A stretch of 64,000 nt of DNA from Bradyrhizobium sp. CCBAU 51627 (GCF_028128765.1 NZ_LBJG01000024.1:1116001-1180000); one strand, 5' to 3'; shown: positions 1-10,600, numbered from the stretch's first letter. Program-made: numbers and translations. The notes: a model not told the origin generated them from the sequence alone.

Positions 1-1050
1 GCCGAAAATACGCTCTGGCATTGCCTGTTCGGATTGCTGTTCTGGGACGAGCTGTTCGAATCCGGGCAGCTGCACAGCGGCTTCGACTGGATGCCGCATT
101 GCCTGAAGGACAGAACCTTTGCGCTGATGTTCTCTCCGCAGATCGAGGCGAAGCTCGAGGCCGTTGCGTCGAACGCCGCGCTCCCCCAGATCCTGCGGAT
201 CGTCGCGGCGAAATGGGGAAAGCCGAACGGCGTGTTCGCCTGGGACCATGTCGATATGGCTGCGCTCCGGGCGCTGCTTGCCGGCGCCAATGCTGCCGGT
301 CTTGCCACCATGCTTCGCATGATGTGCGAAGACTATCGCGCCATGCGCGATGGTTTTCCCGATCTCATGCTCGTGGCCAATGGTGCCGTCTCGTTCATGG
401 AAGTGAAGGCCGAGGGCGACGTCATCAGGCGCAACCAGCTGACGCGGCTTCGCCAGCTCGATAACGCCGGCATTCCCGCGGAGATCGGCCGCGCCGACTT
501 CCGTTTCGATCCGGACCAGGATTATGTCGTCGTGGACATCGAGACCACCGGCGGCTGGACCGGGGGCGATCGCATCACCGAGATCGGCGCCGTCAGGATC
601 CGCAATCATGAGATCGTGGCGGAGTGGCATTCGCTGCTCAATCCCCAGCGGTCGATCCCGGCCAAGATTGTCGCGTTGACAGGCATCACCAACGACATGG
701 TGCGGAGCGCGCCGTTATTCGCAGAAATCGCTGACAGCTTCATGCAATTCATGGGCGACGGCATTTTCGTCGCCCACAACGTCAACTTCGATTATGGCTT
801 CATCGCCGCGGAATACGAGCGCCTCGAACGGCGCTTCCGCTTTCCAAAATTCTGCACCTGTGCAGGCATGCGCCGGCATTACCCAGGTCACCGGTCTTAC
901 GGTCTCGGCAAGCTCACCCGTGCCTACAATATCGAGCTGAAAGACCACCATCGCGCGCTCTGCGACGCCCGCGCGGCCGCGCACTTGCTCAACCTGATCA
1001 ATGCAAAGCGCGACGAGGGACAGGGCAGCGCGGAAGACATTGCGGCCTGA
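1..1050 (+). CDS. VRR-NUC domain plus DEDDh 3'-5' exonuclease protein, 5' end cut by window edge
   Basis: The reading frame is already open at base 1 (it begins AENTLWHCLFGLLFWDELF), so the start lies left of the window; the TTG at 34 is probably internal. The first half has a VRR-NUC-like nuclease pattern: the ENTLW..LFGLLFWD block, then PDLML and, some 10 residues on, MEVK, matching the metal-binding D and ExK of that fold. The second half is a DnaQ-like exonuclease with VVVDIETTGG (ExoI), AHNVNFDYGFI (ExoII) and HRALCDARAA (ExoIII, the DEDDh histidine). It presumably trims or processes DNA ends in repair. It converges with dinB, leaving only 23 bases. The domain calls are firm; the biological role is inferred. 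Confidence 0.85.
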   Translation, partial: AENTLWHCLFGLLFWDELFESGQLHSGFDWMPHCLKDRTFALMFSPQIEAKLEAVASNAALPQILRIVAAKWGKPNGVFAWDHVDMAALRALLAGANAAGLATMLRMMCEDYRAMRDGFPDLMLVANGAVSFMEVKAEGDVIRRNQLTRLRQLDNAGIPAEIGRADFRFDPDQDYVVVDIETTGGWTGGDRITEIGAVRIRNHEIVAEWHSLLNPQRSIPAKIVALTGITNDMVRSAPLFAEIADSFMQFMGDGIFVAHNVNFDYGFIAAEYERLERRFRFPKFCTCAGMRRHYPGHRSYGLGKLTRAYNIELKDHHRALCDARAAAHLLNLINAKRDEGQGSAEDIAA

Positions 1051-1073
1051 TCGCGGTCGGCGCGCGGCGTCCC

Positions 1074-2174
1074 TCAAATCCCCAGCGTCAGTTGCGGTTC
1101 CACATCGTTGCCGGCCTGGAGGGAAGACAGCGATACGCCGAGCAGCCTGACCCGCTTCGGCAGCGGCATCTCGACTTCGAGCAAGCCGCAGGCGAGGCGC
1201 TCTAGCTCGTCTCGGCCCGTGACCGGCGCCAGCGCGGACCTGCTGCGCGTGATGATCTCGAAATCGGCAAACTTGATCTTCAAGGTGACGGTGCGGCCTC
1301 GGCTGCCCGTCGTCTCGCAATGACGCCAGACCTTCTCGACAAGAGGTCGAAGCCTGGCAACGAGCGCGTCGAATTCGGCCAGATCGGCCGAGAACGTGGT
1401 CTCGGCGCCGATGGACTTGCGAATCCGGTTGGCGCGCACCGGCCGTTCGTCGACGCCGCGCGAGATCCAGTAATAATAGGCGCCCGACTTGCCGAAGTTG
1501 GCGTTCATGAACTCGAGCGTCTGGTTGCGGATGTCGAGACCGGTGAACAGGCCAAGCGCGTTCATCTTCGCACTGGTCGCCGGTCCGATCCCGTGGAACT
1601 TGCCGACGGGCAGCGTCTCGACGAAGGCGGGCCCCATCTCCGGCGAGATCACGAACTGGCCGTTGGGCTTGCGGTGATCGGAGGCGAGCTTCGCCAGGAA
1701 CTTATTGTAGGAAATGCCCGCCGATGCATTGAGGCCGGTCTCGGCCTTGATCTTCTCGCGGATCAGCCGCGCGATGTCTCGGGCGAGCTCGATGCCCTGC
1801 AGGTTTTCGGTCACATCGAGATAGGCCTCGTCGAGGGACAATGGCTCGATGATATCAGTGTGTTCGGCAAAGATCTCGCGGATCTGCCGGCTGATCGCCT
1901 TGTAGACCTCGAAACGCGGCTTCACGAAGACCAGGTCCGGACATTGCCGCTTGGCGGTGACCGATGGCATCGCGGAGCGAACACCGAATTTGCGCGCCTC
2001 GTAGCTTGCCGCCGCGACCACGCCGCGCTCGGCCGAACCACCGACCGCAACGGGCTTGCCGCGCAGCTCCGGATTGTCGCGCTGCTCCACGGATGCATAG
2101 AAGGCATCCATGTCGATATGGATGATCTTGCGAACGCGGGTCGCATCGCCTCCGGTGGGGTCGGATTCGCTCAT
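1074..2174 (-). CDS. dinB: DNA polymerase IV (Y-family translesion polymerase)
   Basis: 366 codons from ATG at 2174 (MSESDPTGGDATRVRKIIHI). The palm motifs of Y-family polymerases are intact: HIDMDAFYASVE near residue 20 with the first catalytic aspartate, and LSLDEAYLDV near 115 with the catalytic D-E pair. Helix-hairpin-helix residues follow (GIGPATSAKMNALGL), then a little-finger domain. The length is normal for DinB. The same frame stays open far upstream to about 3551, but that part is the antisense of the MFS gene. Translesion synthesis on damaged templates is the known role of the family. No SOS (LexA) box was identified upstream. Confidence 0.93.
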   Translation of the reverse strand: MSESDPTGGDATRVRKIIHIDMDAFYASVEQRDNPELRGKPVAVGGSAERGVVAAASYEARKFGVRSAMPSVTAKRQCPDLVFVKPRFEVYKAISRQIREIFAEHTDIIEPLSLDEAYLDVTENLQGIELARDIARLIREKIKAETGLNASAGISYNKFLAKLASDHRKPNGQFVISPEMGPAFVETLPVGKFHGIGPATSAKMNALGLFTGLDIRNQTLEFMNANFGKSGAYYYWISRGVDERPVRANRIRKSIGAETTFSADLAEFDALVARLRPLVEKVWRHCETTGSRGRTVTLKIKFADFEIITRSRSALAPVTGRDELERLACGLLEVEMPLPKRVRLLGVSLSSLQAGNDVEPQLTLGI

Positions 2175-2293
2175 ACCGAATGATACAACTGGGCCGGAAG
2201 AATCGCGAGGTCGAAGGCCCTGATCACCTCGAGCCCCCCGGGGCGACGGCCATTGGCCGATCGGCCAGGAGCGAAACTCCACCGTTGTGAGCG

Positions 2294-3700
2294 TCACGCA
2301 TCCTGCGGCGCCGTTGCGGTGGCGAGGGGGCGCCGTGCCGGCAGGAAAAATCCCGCAATTGCGCCGGCCAACGACAGCGTTGCGGCAAGGCTCATCGCCG
2401 CAGCAAATCCGCTCTCGAAATGCGCGGCCGAATCGACCGCACCGTTGGCCGAGAAGGTCGCCACCAGCGCGGCGATCCCGAACATGCCGCCGAGAAAGCG
2501 GCCCATGTTGAAGACGCCGGACGCCTTGCCCATTTCGGCCACAGCCACCGAGCTCAGGATGGCGTTCTGCGCCGCTGGCATCGCCATCGAGACGCCGACG
2601 CCTGCCAGCACCAGCGGCGCGACCAGCGCGGAGTAGTGAACTGCGGGACTCGCGATCTCGGCGATCCAGCCAAGGCCGATCGCCTGCATCAGCAATCCCG
2701 TCACCACCAGCGGCCGCTCGCCGAACCTGTTGACGACTGCGCCGGCGATCGGGGCGGTGACGAATAGTGTCGCGGTCCAGGGCAGCAGGCGAAGTCCGGC
2801 GCCGAAGGCGTCGAAGCCCAGCGTGGTCTGCAGGAATTGCGGCAGCAGGAACAACACGCCATACATCGCCGCGTAGAACAGCACGCTTGCGGACATCCCG
2901 GAGGCGAGCGCGCGCGATGCAAACAGCCGCATCGGCACCATCGGCGCGGCCGCGCGCAATTCCCAGAACACGAAGCAGATTGCCAGCGCCAGACCTGACA
3001 TCAGCACGCCCACGACCTCGGCGCTCGCCCATCCCACAACGTTGCCGCGCAACAGGCTCCAGACCAGCGCCAGCGCCGCGAGGGCGACGAGCGTCAGTCC
3101 GGGGAGGTCCAGTGTGGCGGCCGGTCCGAAGCTCTCGCGCAACCGTCGCAGCACCAGGGCGATCGCGATCAGGCCGATGGGCAGGTTGATCCAGAAGACC
3201 CAGCGCCAGCCGAGGTGTTCGGTGATAAAGCCGCCGATGGCGGGGCCTATGATCAGCGCGCATCCGGTGATGCTGCTGAAAATGCCGAGTGCGCGGGCGC
3301 GCTCTTCTCGGCCGAACGTGCCACTCAGGATCGCCATCGCGAGCGGCATCACCAGCGCGGCGCCGGCGCCTTGCAGCGCGCGGGCGGCAATCAGTGCGGT
3401 GGCGCTGCCTGCGAGCGCGCAGGCTGCCGATGCCACGACGAACAGGGCAATCCCGGCTGCGAACATGCGGCGGCGCCCGAAGCGGTCGCCGAGCGCGGCG
3501 CCGGTCAGCAGCAGCACGGCGAACGTCAGGTTGAAGGCGTTGACGGTCCATTGCAGCGTCTCGACCTGGCTGCCGAATTCGCCGCGGATGGCCGCGAATG
3601 CCGTTGTAATGATCATGGCGTCCAGCGCCATCATGAAGGATGCCAGCGAGGTGACGCCAAGCACCCAGTTCTGCTCGGCGCGATTGGTCGGGGTCTGCAT
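2294..3700 (-). CDS. MFS multidrug efflux transporter, DHA2 (EmrB/QacA) type
   Basis: 468 residues with a very hydrophobic pattern that fits about 14 membrane segments. MFS motif A is present near residue 70 (ALGDRFGRRRMF). The antiporter motif C region (GCALIIGPAIGGFI) and the HLGWRWVFWINLPIG block are typical of the EmrB/QacA drug:H+ antiporters. It would export toxic organic compounds across the inner membrane using the proton gradient. No membrane-fusion partner (EmrA) is adjacent, so it may work alone. It is divergent from the gene at 3966 across a 265-base gap. The substrate cannot be read from the sequence. Confidence 0.88.
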   Translation of the reverse strand: MQTPTNRAEQNWVLGVTSLASFMMALDAMIITTAFAAIRGEFGSQVETLQWTVNAFNLTFAVLLLTGAALGDRFGRRRMFAAGIALFVVASAACALAGSATALIAARALQGAGAALVMPLAMAILSGTFGREERARALGIFSSITGCALIIGPAIGGFITEHLGWRWVFWINLPIGLIAIALVLRRLRESFGPAATLDLPGLTLVALAALALVWSLLRGNVVGWASAEVVGVLMSGLALAICFVFWELRAAAPMVPMRLFASRALASGMSASVLFYAAMYGVLFLLPQFLQTTLGFDAFGAGLRLLPWTATLFVTAPIAGAVVNRFGERPLVVTGLLMQAIGLGWIAEIASPAVHYSALVAPLVLAGVGVSMAMPAAQNAILSSVAVAEMGKASGVFNMGRFLGGMFGIAALVATFSANGAVDSAAHFESGFAAAMSLAATLSLAGAIAGFFLPARRPLATATAPQDA

Positions 3701-3861
3701 CGCCCTCTCTCCGTGCGTCGCGCCACCCTGTCGCAGCGCGTTCTGCGGGCTAGACGAGGTCGGAGGCGCAAAGGATGCGCCCGGAAATAATTTTCTGAGA
3801 GGCGAATCCTTCGGCGGCCGGCAAACGTCCTTGGGGAGCTGAAGCGGTCATTCGCTCGAGT

Positions 3862-3906
3862 GCGATCCGGGAAAGTCGACACCGGTTTTCGGGAAGATCA
3901 TGCTCG
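3862..3906. repeat. short dispersed-repeat-like palindromic element
   Basis: The stretch around GATCCGGGAAAGTCGACACC and GGTTTTCGGGAAGATC lies in the intergenic gap between two divergent genes. It resembles short palindromic elements recalled from intergenic regions of Bradyrhizobium genomes. Only one copy was seen in this window, so the repeat status rests on memory and not on a comparison made here. Confidence 0.35.
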
Positions 3907-3965
3907 AGCAGAACGATGGGGCGCGATGACGCGCTCTCGGTCGCGGCAAAAGCAAGGAGCGTGCG

Positions 3966-4274
3966 ATGAGAAGGACTTTGATCAGATACAAGGCCAAGCC
4001 GGAGCTGGCCGACAGGAATGCTGAACTGGTTTCGGCAGTGTTTGCGGAGTTGAAGGCGGCCGGCCCTGACGGCGTTCGCTATCTGACGCTGCGGCTGGAG
4101 GACGACACCTTCATCCATTTCGTCGAGACCTCCGCCGCGGACGGCTCCAGCCCAATCCCGAAGCTCAGGGCGTTTCAGGCATTCCAGGACGGAATCCGCG
4201 ACCGCTGCGCCGAGCCGCCGCTGGTTCGTGATGTGAAAGTCGTCGGCAACTACCGTATGCTGGAAAAGGCCTGA
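3966..4274 (+). CDS. small ABM-like dimeric alpha/beta-barrel protein
   Basis: 102 residues starting at an ATG with AAGGAG six bases upstream. The pattern (MRRTLIRYKAKPELADRNAE, ELKAAGPDGVRYLTLRLED, FIHFVET) fits the small ferredoxin-like fold of antibiotic-biosynthesis-monooxygenase (ABM) proteins; it has no catalytic residue that I can assign. It ends 20 bases before the sigma factor gene and very likely shares its mRNA. The pairing suggests it acts with, or is regulated by, that sigma factor, but its function is unknown. The fold call comes from the sequence pattern only. Confidence 0.75.
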   Translation: MRRTLIRYKAKPELADRNAELVSAVFAELKAAGPDGVRYLTLRLEDDTFIHFVETSAADGSSPIPKLRAFQAFQDGIRDRCAEPPLVRDVKVVGNYRMLEKA

Positions 4275-4294
4275 ACAGGCGAGGAGCAGGAACA

Positions 4295-5185
4295 ATGGCG
4301 CCAGACCCCCTGGCCACCATCGATATCGAGGCCCTGATGGGGGAGATAAGACCGAAGCTCCATCGCTACTGCGCGCGCATGGTCGGCTCGGTCATCGACG
4401 GTGAGGACGTGCTTCAGGACGCCCTGATCAAGGCGATGGACGCGCTGCGATCGGCCACGCCCGTCATCAATCCGGAGGGCTGGCTGTTCCGTATCGCGCA
4501 CAACACTGCGCTGGATTTCCTGCGCCGCCGCAACCGGCAGGAGGCGCTGCATTCGGCTGAGGAGGTGGAGATGATTGCCGACCAGCTCGATGATCTGGAA
4601 AGTCGTCAGATCGCTGCGACCAGCTTGCGCACCTTCATGCGGCTGCCGGTGTCGCAGCGATCCAGCGTGATCCTGATGGACGTGCTCGGCTGCTCGCTTG
4701 CCGAGGTCTGCGACATCATGGATTTCAGCCTGCCGGCGGTGAAAGCCGCGCTGCATCGTGGGCGCACGCAGCTCCGCGAACTCGCGGAGGAGCCGGACGA
4801 CGCGCCGCAGTCTCGCTTGTCGGAAGCCGATCGCAGGAGGCTCAATACCTATGTTAGCCATTTCAATGCCCGCGACTTCGACGCCATCCGAGCCATGATC
4901 GCAGACGACGTCAGGCTCGATTTGGTCAACCGGAAGAGGATGAACGGCAAGACCGAGGTGTCGAAATATTTCGGCAATTACGCGAAGGTCAGCGACTGGC
5001 ACCTGGTGACCGGACAGGTGGAGGGACGTCCGGCGATCCTGGTGTTCGACCCGAACGAGCCGAACGGGCGGCCGAAATATTTCATGCTGCTGAACTGGTC
5101 CGCCGACAAGCTCGCCACGATCAGGGATTTTCGTCACGCGGCGTACGTCATCGATGGTGCGGAGTGCGTGGTGGACAGAAGGTGA
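4295..5185 (+). CDS. ECF-type RNA polymerase sigma factor with C-terminal SnoaL-like domain
   Basis: 296 residues. Region 2 is seen as DVLQDALIKAMDALRS followed by GWLFRIAHNTALDFLRRR. Region 4 is seen as VILMDVLGCSLAEVCDIM with the helix-turn-helix FSLPAVKAALHRGRTQLRE. The last ~110 residues (TYVSHFNARDFDAIRAMIAD onward) form a SnoaL/NTF2-like fold, as in ECF groups such as ECF41 and SigJ, where the extra domain modulates activity in place of a classical anti-sigma factor. GAGGAG lies upstream of the ATG. No anti-sigma gene is adjacent. The target regulon is unknown. Confidence 0.88.
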   Translation: MAPDPLATIDIEALMGEIRPKLHRYCARMVGSVIDGEDVLQDALIKAMDALRSATPVINPEGWLFRIAHNTALDFLRRRNRQEALHSAEEVEMIADQLDDLESRQIAATSLRTFMRLPVSQRSSVILMDVLGCSLAEVCDIMDFSLPAVKAALHRGRTQLRELAEEPDDAPQSRLSEADRRRLNTYVSHFNARDFDAIRAMIADDVRLDLVNRKRMNGKTEVSKYFGNYAKVSDWHLVTGQVEGRPAILVFDPNEPNGRPKYFMLLNWSADKLATIRDFRHAAYVIDGAECVVDRR

Positions 5186-5290
5186 GTGGACCCGTCGGCC
5201 GTGCCTGAACGGAAAGACGGTCGCATTCACCTTCGCCTGGACGGCGATGACGCGGGCGAGTAGTGCGCGGCACCCGAGCCGGGCGCTCTG

Positions 5291-6178
5291 TTATCCGTCG
5301 TATTGATCCGGCCCCATCGCCCACGACGCCTGATCGTGGCCGAACGCGTAGTTACGATTGTTGACCAGGGGATTGCGGTTGACCATCGGCCGCATGAACA
5401 TCGGATGCGTCGCGCTACGCACCTCGTGCTCGACGGTGAAGACAGGCTTGCCGGTGTCGAGATCGATGATGTCGCAGAAGCGGTATTGGTACTGGTTGTC
5501 CTCGCGGGAGATCAGCTCGCGCGCCAGCAGCTTGCGGTAAGGGCCGGAGAAATCGGTGATGTACATCTGCACATGGTGGCCGTCATAGCCTGCTTGCTGC
5601 CGGTCGGTCTCGCGGAACAAGAGATGCTGGTCGCGGCCGGTCTTCACCGCCGCCACCTTGTCGTCGCCGTTGCGCAAGGCCGCCGGCATGCCCATGATGT
5701 CAGGATAGAACGCGCAGATCGCCTGGGCCGATCCGGCCGGCACGTCGAACTCGACATAGGGGATTCCGAGCGTGATGCGGCCGAAGCGCGCCGCGTCCGG
5801 ATCGTGGATGCGCAGGCGGTTGCCCCACGGGCAGGTCGCTTCGACATAGTCGTTGTGCTCGGCGTAGGCGAAGGCGGTGCCTTCGAGCTTCTTCGCAACC
5901 GAGGCCAGTCGCGCCAGCAGCGCCTCGCGTCCCTCGATGACGAGGCCGGTGCGGCCGCGCAGCACCTGCGCCTTGCCGCTGGGGAGATGAAACTGGCTGC
6001 GACCGACGTTGATCCACATGTTGGTGTCGGACACCATGAGGTAGGGATCGCGGGTCAACCCGAGGCCGGTGACATAAAATAGCGTGGCGAGGCGCTGGTC
6101 AGGAACCTGGATGTTGACGTGCTCGAAATGGATGGCGTTGCCGAGATCTTCTGCGGATCGATCGAATTGTTGCGGCAT
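5291..6178 (-). CDS. VOC (glyoxalase/bleomycin-resistance) superfamily protein
   Basis: 295 residues from ATG at 6178, with AGAGG about 8 bases upstream. Two vicinal-oxygen-chelate repeats are visible: FEHVNIQVPDQRLATLFYVT at the start of the first, and an ITLGIPYVEFDVPAG stretch opening the second. HHVQMYITDF supplies a likely metal-ligand histidine in the second repeat. Such tandem VOC proteins include extradiol-type dioxygenases and isomerases. The substrate is not evident. It is divergent from the CoA-transferase gene with a 168-base shared promoter region. Confidence 0.8.
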   Translation of the reverse strand: MPQQFDRSAEDLGNAIHFEHVNIQVPDQRLATLFYVTGLGLTRDPYLMVSDTNMWINVGRSQFHLPSGKAQVLRGRTGLVIEGREALLARLASVAKKLEGTAFAYAEHNDYVEATCPWGNRLRIHDPDAARFGRITLGIPYVEFDVPAGSAQAICAFYPDIMGMPAALRNGDDKVAAVKTGRDQHLLFRETDRQQAGYDGHHVQMYITDFSGPYRKLLARELISREDNQYQYRFCDIIDLDTGKPVFTVEHEVRSATHPMFMRPMVNRNPLVNNRNYAFGHDQASWAMGPDQYDG

Positions 6179-6346
6179 GGACGTGCCTCTGGCTGGAGGG
6201 CGGATGATCCATACTAGAGCAGAATTTCCGCCGGCCGAAACGCCTGGCCGATCACATCTTGCAAGGCAGAGCGTTGCATGTGCTGCCACCTTGCCGCGGC
6301 ACTCATTCCCTGTAATCTGACCGGAAATGCTGGAGGAATGAGGTCG

Positions 6347-7534
6347 ATGGGGGGAGTTCTGGAAGGCGTGCGTGTCCTCGATTTCGGGCGCTATATCGCA
6401 GGGCCCTATTGCGCGACATTGCTGGCCGAGTTCGGTGCCGAGGTCATCCGCGTCGAAAAGCGCGACGGCAGCGAGGACCGTTTCGTGGCGCCGGTCGGTG
6501 AAGGCGGCGAGGGCGCACTGTTCCTCCAGGTCAACCGCAACAAGAAGTGCATCACGCTCGATCCAATGACGGCGGAGGGGCAGGAGGTGATGCGCAAGCT
6601 GATCGCGACCGCTGATGTCGTGGTTGCCAATTTGCCGCCGCAGACCTTGCGCGCAATGAAACTCGATTACGAGCAGCTGAAGGCGATCAGGCCGGACATC
6701 ATCCTGACCACGGCAACCGCCTTCGGCGGGCCGGGACCCTGGTCCGACCGCGTCGGCTTCGACGGCGTCGGGCAGGTGATGTCGGGCTCGGTCTACATGA
6801 CCGGCGCCGGCAATCCGCCCTATCGCGCGGCGGTGAACTGGGTCGATTTCGGCACCGCGCTGCACTGCGCGTTCGGCACGCTCGCCGCACTGATCGAGCG
6901 CGGCAAATCCGGACGCGGGCAAATCGTCGAGGGCGCGCTGCTGGCAACCGCCCTGTCCTTCACCAATGCCACACTGATCGAGCAGGCCGTCATCAACGTC
7001 AACCGGGCGCCATCAGGGAATCTCGGCCAGACCGCGGCGCCTGCGGATATCTATCGCACCAGGGACGGCTGGGTGCTGTGCCAGGTCACGGGCCATCCGC
7101 TGTTCAAGCGCTGGGCAAGGCTGATGGGCGAAGAGGAGCTTTGGCTGAACGATCCGCGCTTTGCCGACGATATCAGCCGCGGCAACAACGGTGCCATCAT
7201 CAGCGAGCGGATGGCGCGCTGGTGCGCCGAGCGCACCACGCAGGAGGCGGTCGACACGCTCGGCGAGGCGATGATTCCCACCGGACCGGTTTTGAGCCCG
7301 CAGCAGGCGCTGGATCATCCGCACATCCGCGCCGCAGGATTTCTCCACGAGATCGATTATCCCGGCTTGCCGAAACAGGCACCGGTGGCCCGCGCCGCCA
7401 TCCGCCTGTCGGAAACGCCGGGAGAGATTGCGGCACGTCCGCCGACACTCGGCGAGCATACTGATTCCGTGCTGGCGGAACTTGGCTATGACGCTGCTGC
7501 AATTGCAGCGCTCCGGCAGGGCGGTATCATTTAG
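6347..7534 (+). CDS. CaiB/BaiF family (class III) CoA transferase
   Basis: 395 residues. The ATG at 6347 was chosen because GGAGGA (6332-6337) sits nine bases upstream; the ATG at 6338 would directly abut it. The protein opens with LEGVRVLDFGRYIAGPYC, the hallmark of class III CoA transferases, and has the catalytic aspartate (about D167) in NWVDFGTALH. It moves CoA between organic acids in the cytoplasm, typically to activate a carboxylate for degradation. The acid is unknown. It stands alone with no obvious catabolic partner on the same strand. Confidence 0.88.
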   Translation: MGGVLEGVRVLDFGRYIAGPYCATLLAEFGAEVIRVEKRDGSEDRFVAPVGEGGEGALFLQVNRNKKCITLDPMTAEGQEVMRKLIATADVVVANLPPQTLRAMKLDYEQLKAIRPDIILTTATAFGGPGPWSDRVGFDGVGQVMSGSVYMTGAGNPPYRAAVNWVDFGTALHCAFGTLAALIERGKSGRGQIVEGALLATALSFTNATLIEQAVINVNRAPSGNLGQTAAPADIYRTRDGWVLCQVTGHPLFKRWARLMGEEELWLNDPRFADDISRGNNGAIISERMARWCAERTTQEAVDTLGEAMIPTGPVLSPQQALDHPHIRAAGFLHEIDYPGLPKQAPVARAAIRLSETPGEIAARPPTLGEHTDSVLAELGYDAAAIAALRQGGII

Positions 7535-7625
7535 TCGCTGCATCGAGACAAGAGTGGAAATGGGCCGGCGCGTCTGCTAGACGACTGGCGGCCTGTCCTC
7601 GCGCTTTTGCGTTGGCCGACGACCT

Positions 7626-10600
7626 TTGTGTCGTATGAGGTTTATGGGAGGCGCATGTTCGTGCGCCTCGTCCCATATGCATGTCCGCGGTCGAATCAAC
7701 AAGAGCTCGGCTGCGCAGGCATTGACGACCGCTTACGACCAGAAACGGATTCACGTGCGTCATTCCAGGAAAGTGCGGCCAGCAGCCAAGAACTCGCCGG
7801 TCAAGAGTTCGCCCAAGAAGCGCTCGCTCGCCAAGAGTTCTACAAAGAGCCCGAGCAGCAGGCGCATACCAAGCAAGTCTCCCCCGAAACCGAGCAAGAG
7901 CCCGCAGCGCGCTGCGATCTCGTCGTCGTCGCCGCTCGGAATGATGGCGCTGCATCTGCTGGCGCAATGGAAGGACTCTGGCCGCAGCGGCGTCGTATTC
8001 CTCGCCGAGAACGAGAACAGGGCGGAGCGGCTCGGCAGCGTCATTCATGCGCTCGACCCCTCCTGCGAGGTCCTGGTGTTTCCGCGGCTGAACACCTTGC
8101 CGTTCGATCAATTGGAGCCCTCGCGCGAGATCGCAGGCCGCAGAGCTTCGGTGCTGCGGCGTCTTGCAAGATCCAGGCAGCCGATCTTTCTCATCTCGAC
8201 CGCGGAAGCCGTCATGGAGCGCTTGCCGCTCCCGACGAACCTGTTGCGCCTGAACACGAGCCTGAAGGTCGGTGGCACGTTTTCGGAAGCCGAGCTCAGC
8301 GTCCGTCTGGAAGAGCTGGGCTATGATCTCGACGACGAGCCGGATTATCCGGGCGGCGCCCTGTTTCACGGCCAGACCTTCGAGATCTTTCCCGCAGGCG
8401 CGTTGGGGCCGTTCCGGGTGGAGCATTCGGCGCGCGCCATCAAGCGGATCGTGGCGTTCGACCCGCAAGAACACGACATCATCTTCGAGACCAGGGAGCT
8501 TCTCGTCGATCCCATGTCGGAACGAACAGCCATGTCAGGTCCGCGGGCCAGGCGCGCGACGCTGTTCGATTACTGCGGAAAAGCCAAGTGGATCGCCGAT
8601 GCCGGTGCTCCCGTGCATGCCGATGCCTGGCTGAGCACGATCGAGGAGGCCGCCGGCCGCTCGGACCGAGAGCGCGAATATCTCGGGCGGAGCGACTGGA
8701 AGCAGGCGGTCCGCGGCATGAAAGTGCTGCCGCGCAGCGCGCCGTTCCAGCCGACGCCCGAATTCTCCAAGCTGACTTCGTCAAGGAAAGCGCTGCGCGC
8801 CTTCGTCGAGGATGTCAGGCGCGCAGGTTCGCGCCTGATCTTCGTCGCGGCGTTGGAGGAAGATCTGCGCGTGATGGAGCGGATGAGCGGCGTCAAGGCG
8901 GAACGCGTCGGGAATTGGGACGAGGTCGAGAGCGCGCGCCAACGCGACGTGGCGCTGCTGGCCGATCTCGACGCCGGCTTTGTCATTCCAGGCAAGAAGC
9001 CTGCCGTCGTCCTGACCGCGAGCGACGTGCTCGGAAGCCGTGCGCATCACCCGCAGCCGATGGCGCGAAGCTGGGGCGCCGCCTTCGACCATGCCGACGT
9101 GCCGGAGCAGGGCACGGTCGTCGTGCATCTCCAGCGCGGCATCTGCGTGCTCGACGGTCTGCAGACCGTCAATACCGGCGGCGGCGCGATGCGCGAGATG
9201 GTCAGGCTGTCCTTCGCCGGCGACGACGCTGTCCTGGTGCCGCTGCCTGATCTGGCGTTGATGTGGCCGTACTCGACGGAGCGCGGCAAGCTCGCGCTCG
9301 ACAAGGCGGATGGCAGCACATGGTGGGCCCGCCGCGGTGAGGCCGAACAGGAGATCCAGGCCGCCGGCAAGGTGCTTGCAAGGCACATCAGCCAGCGCAA
9401 GCGGCGCAAGGCGGCAAAGCTGGTCCCGCCGGGGGCGCCTTACGAAAAATTCGTCGCGCGCTTCCCCTATTTCACGACCATCGACCAGGCCAAGGCCATC
9501 AACGACGTGCTGGATGATCTTGCATCCGGCCATCCCATGGACCGGGTGATCTGCGGCGACGTCGGCTTCGGCAAGACCGAGGTGGCGCTGCGCGCGGCCG
9601 CCGCCGTGGTGCTGTCGGGCAAGCAGGTGGCGATCGCGGTGCCGACGACCGTGCTGGCGAGGCAGCACGTCGCGACCTTCCGCAAGCGCTTTGCGCCTCT
9701 TGATATCGAGGTCGGCAGCCTGTCGCGCGCCACGTCGGCCGCGGAACTGCGAGAGACCAAGGAAGGCTTGCGCAGCGGCCGGATCAAGGTGGTGGTCGGC
9801 ACGCAAGCGCTGACCTCGAAGGACGTGAAGTTCGATGATCTCGGCCTCGTGATCATCGATGAGGAGCAGCATTTCGGCGCCGCCGAGAAGGCAAAGCTGT
9901 CCGGATTGGCCAAGAATGCGCATACGCTCTGGATGAGCGCCACGCCGATTCCGCGCACGCTCGCCGCGGGTCTTGCCGGCTTCAGGGATCTCAGCGTCAT
10001 TGCGTCGCCGCCCGTTCACCGCTTGCCGGTCGCGACCAAGATCGCGCCGCTGTCGGACGCCGCGATTGCCTCGGCGCTGCTGCGCGAGCAGCGTCGGCAC
10101 GGACAGAGCTTCCTGATATGCCCGCGAATCCACGATCTCGAGCCCATGCTGGCGCGCGTGCAGGCGGTGGCGCCCGATCTCAAGATCATTTGTCTGCATG
10201 GCAAATTGCCGGCGGACGAGATCGACGAGCGCATGATGACCTTCGTCGAAGGCAAGGCCGACGTGCTGCTCGCAACAAACATCGTGGAGAGCGGCCTCGA
10301 TATCCCGCGCGCCAACACCATCGTGGTCTGCTGGCCCGAAAATTTTGGCCTGGCCCAACTGCATCAGCTCCGCGGTCGCGTCGGCCGCGGCGGCATCCGC
10401 GCCTTCGCCTATCTCTTGACCGAGTCGGCGTCGGGGCAATCCGAGAAGCGGCTGGCGGTGCTGGAGGAGTTCAGCCGGCCGGGCGCGGGCTTTGCCATCA
10501 GCGAGCGCGACCTCGATCTCCGCGGCGCGGGCGATCTGTTCTCGGAGCAGCAATCCGGTCACGTCCAGGTGTTCGGCCCCGTGCTCTACAGCCACCTCTT

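Noticed and set aside
2175..3551. Upstream extension of the DinB frame to 825 residues
   Set aside because: The region is antisense to the well-supported MFS gene, Arg-rich and without polymerase likeness. The DinB start at 2174 fits the family.
6179..6922. Extension of the VOC gene to 543 residues
   Set aside because: The extra part is antisense to the CoA transferase. The ATG at 6178 has a good ribosome binding site and the VOC fold starts right after it.
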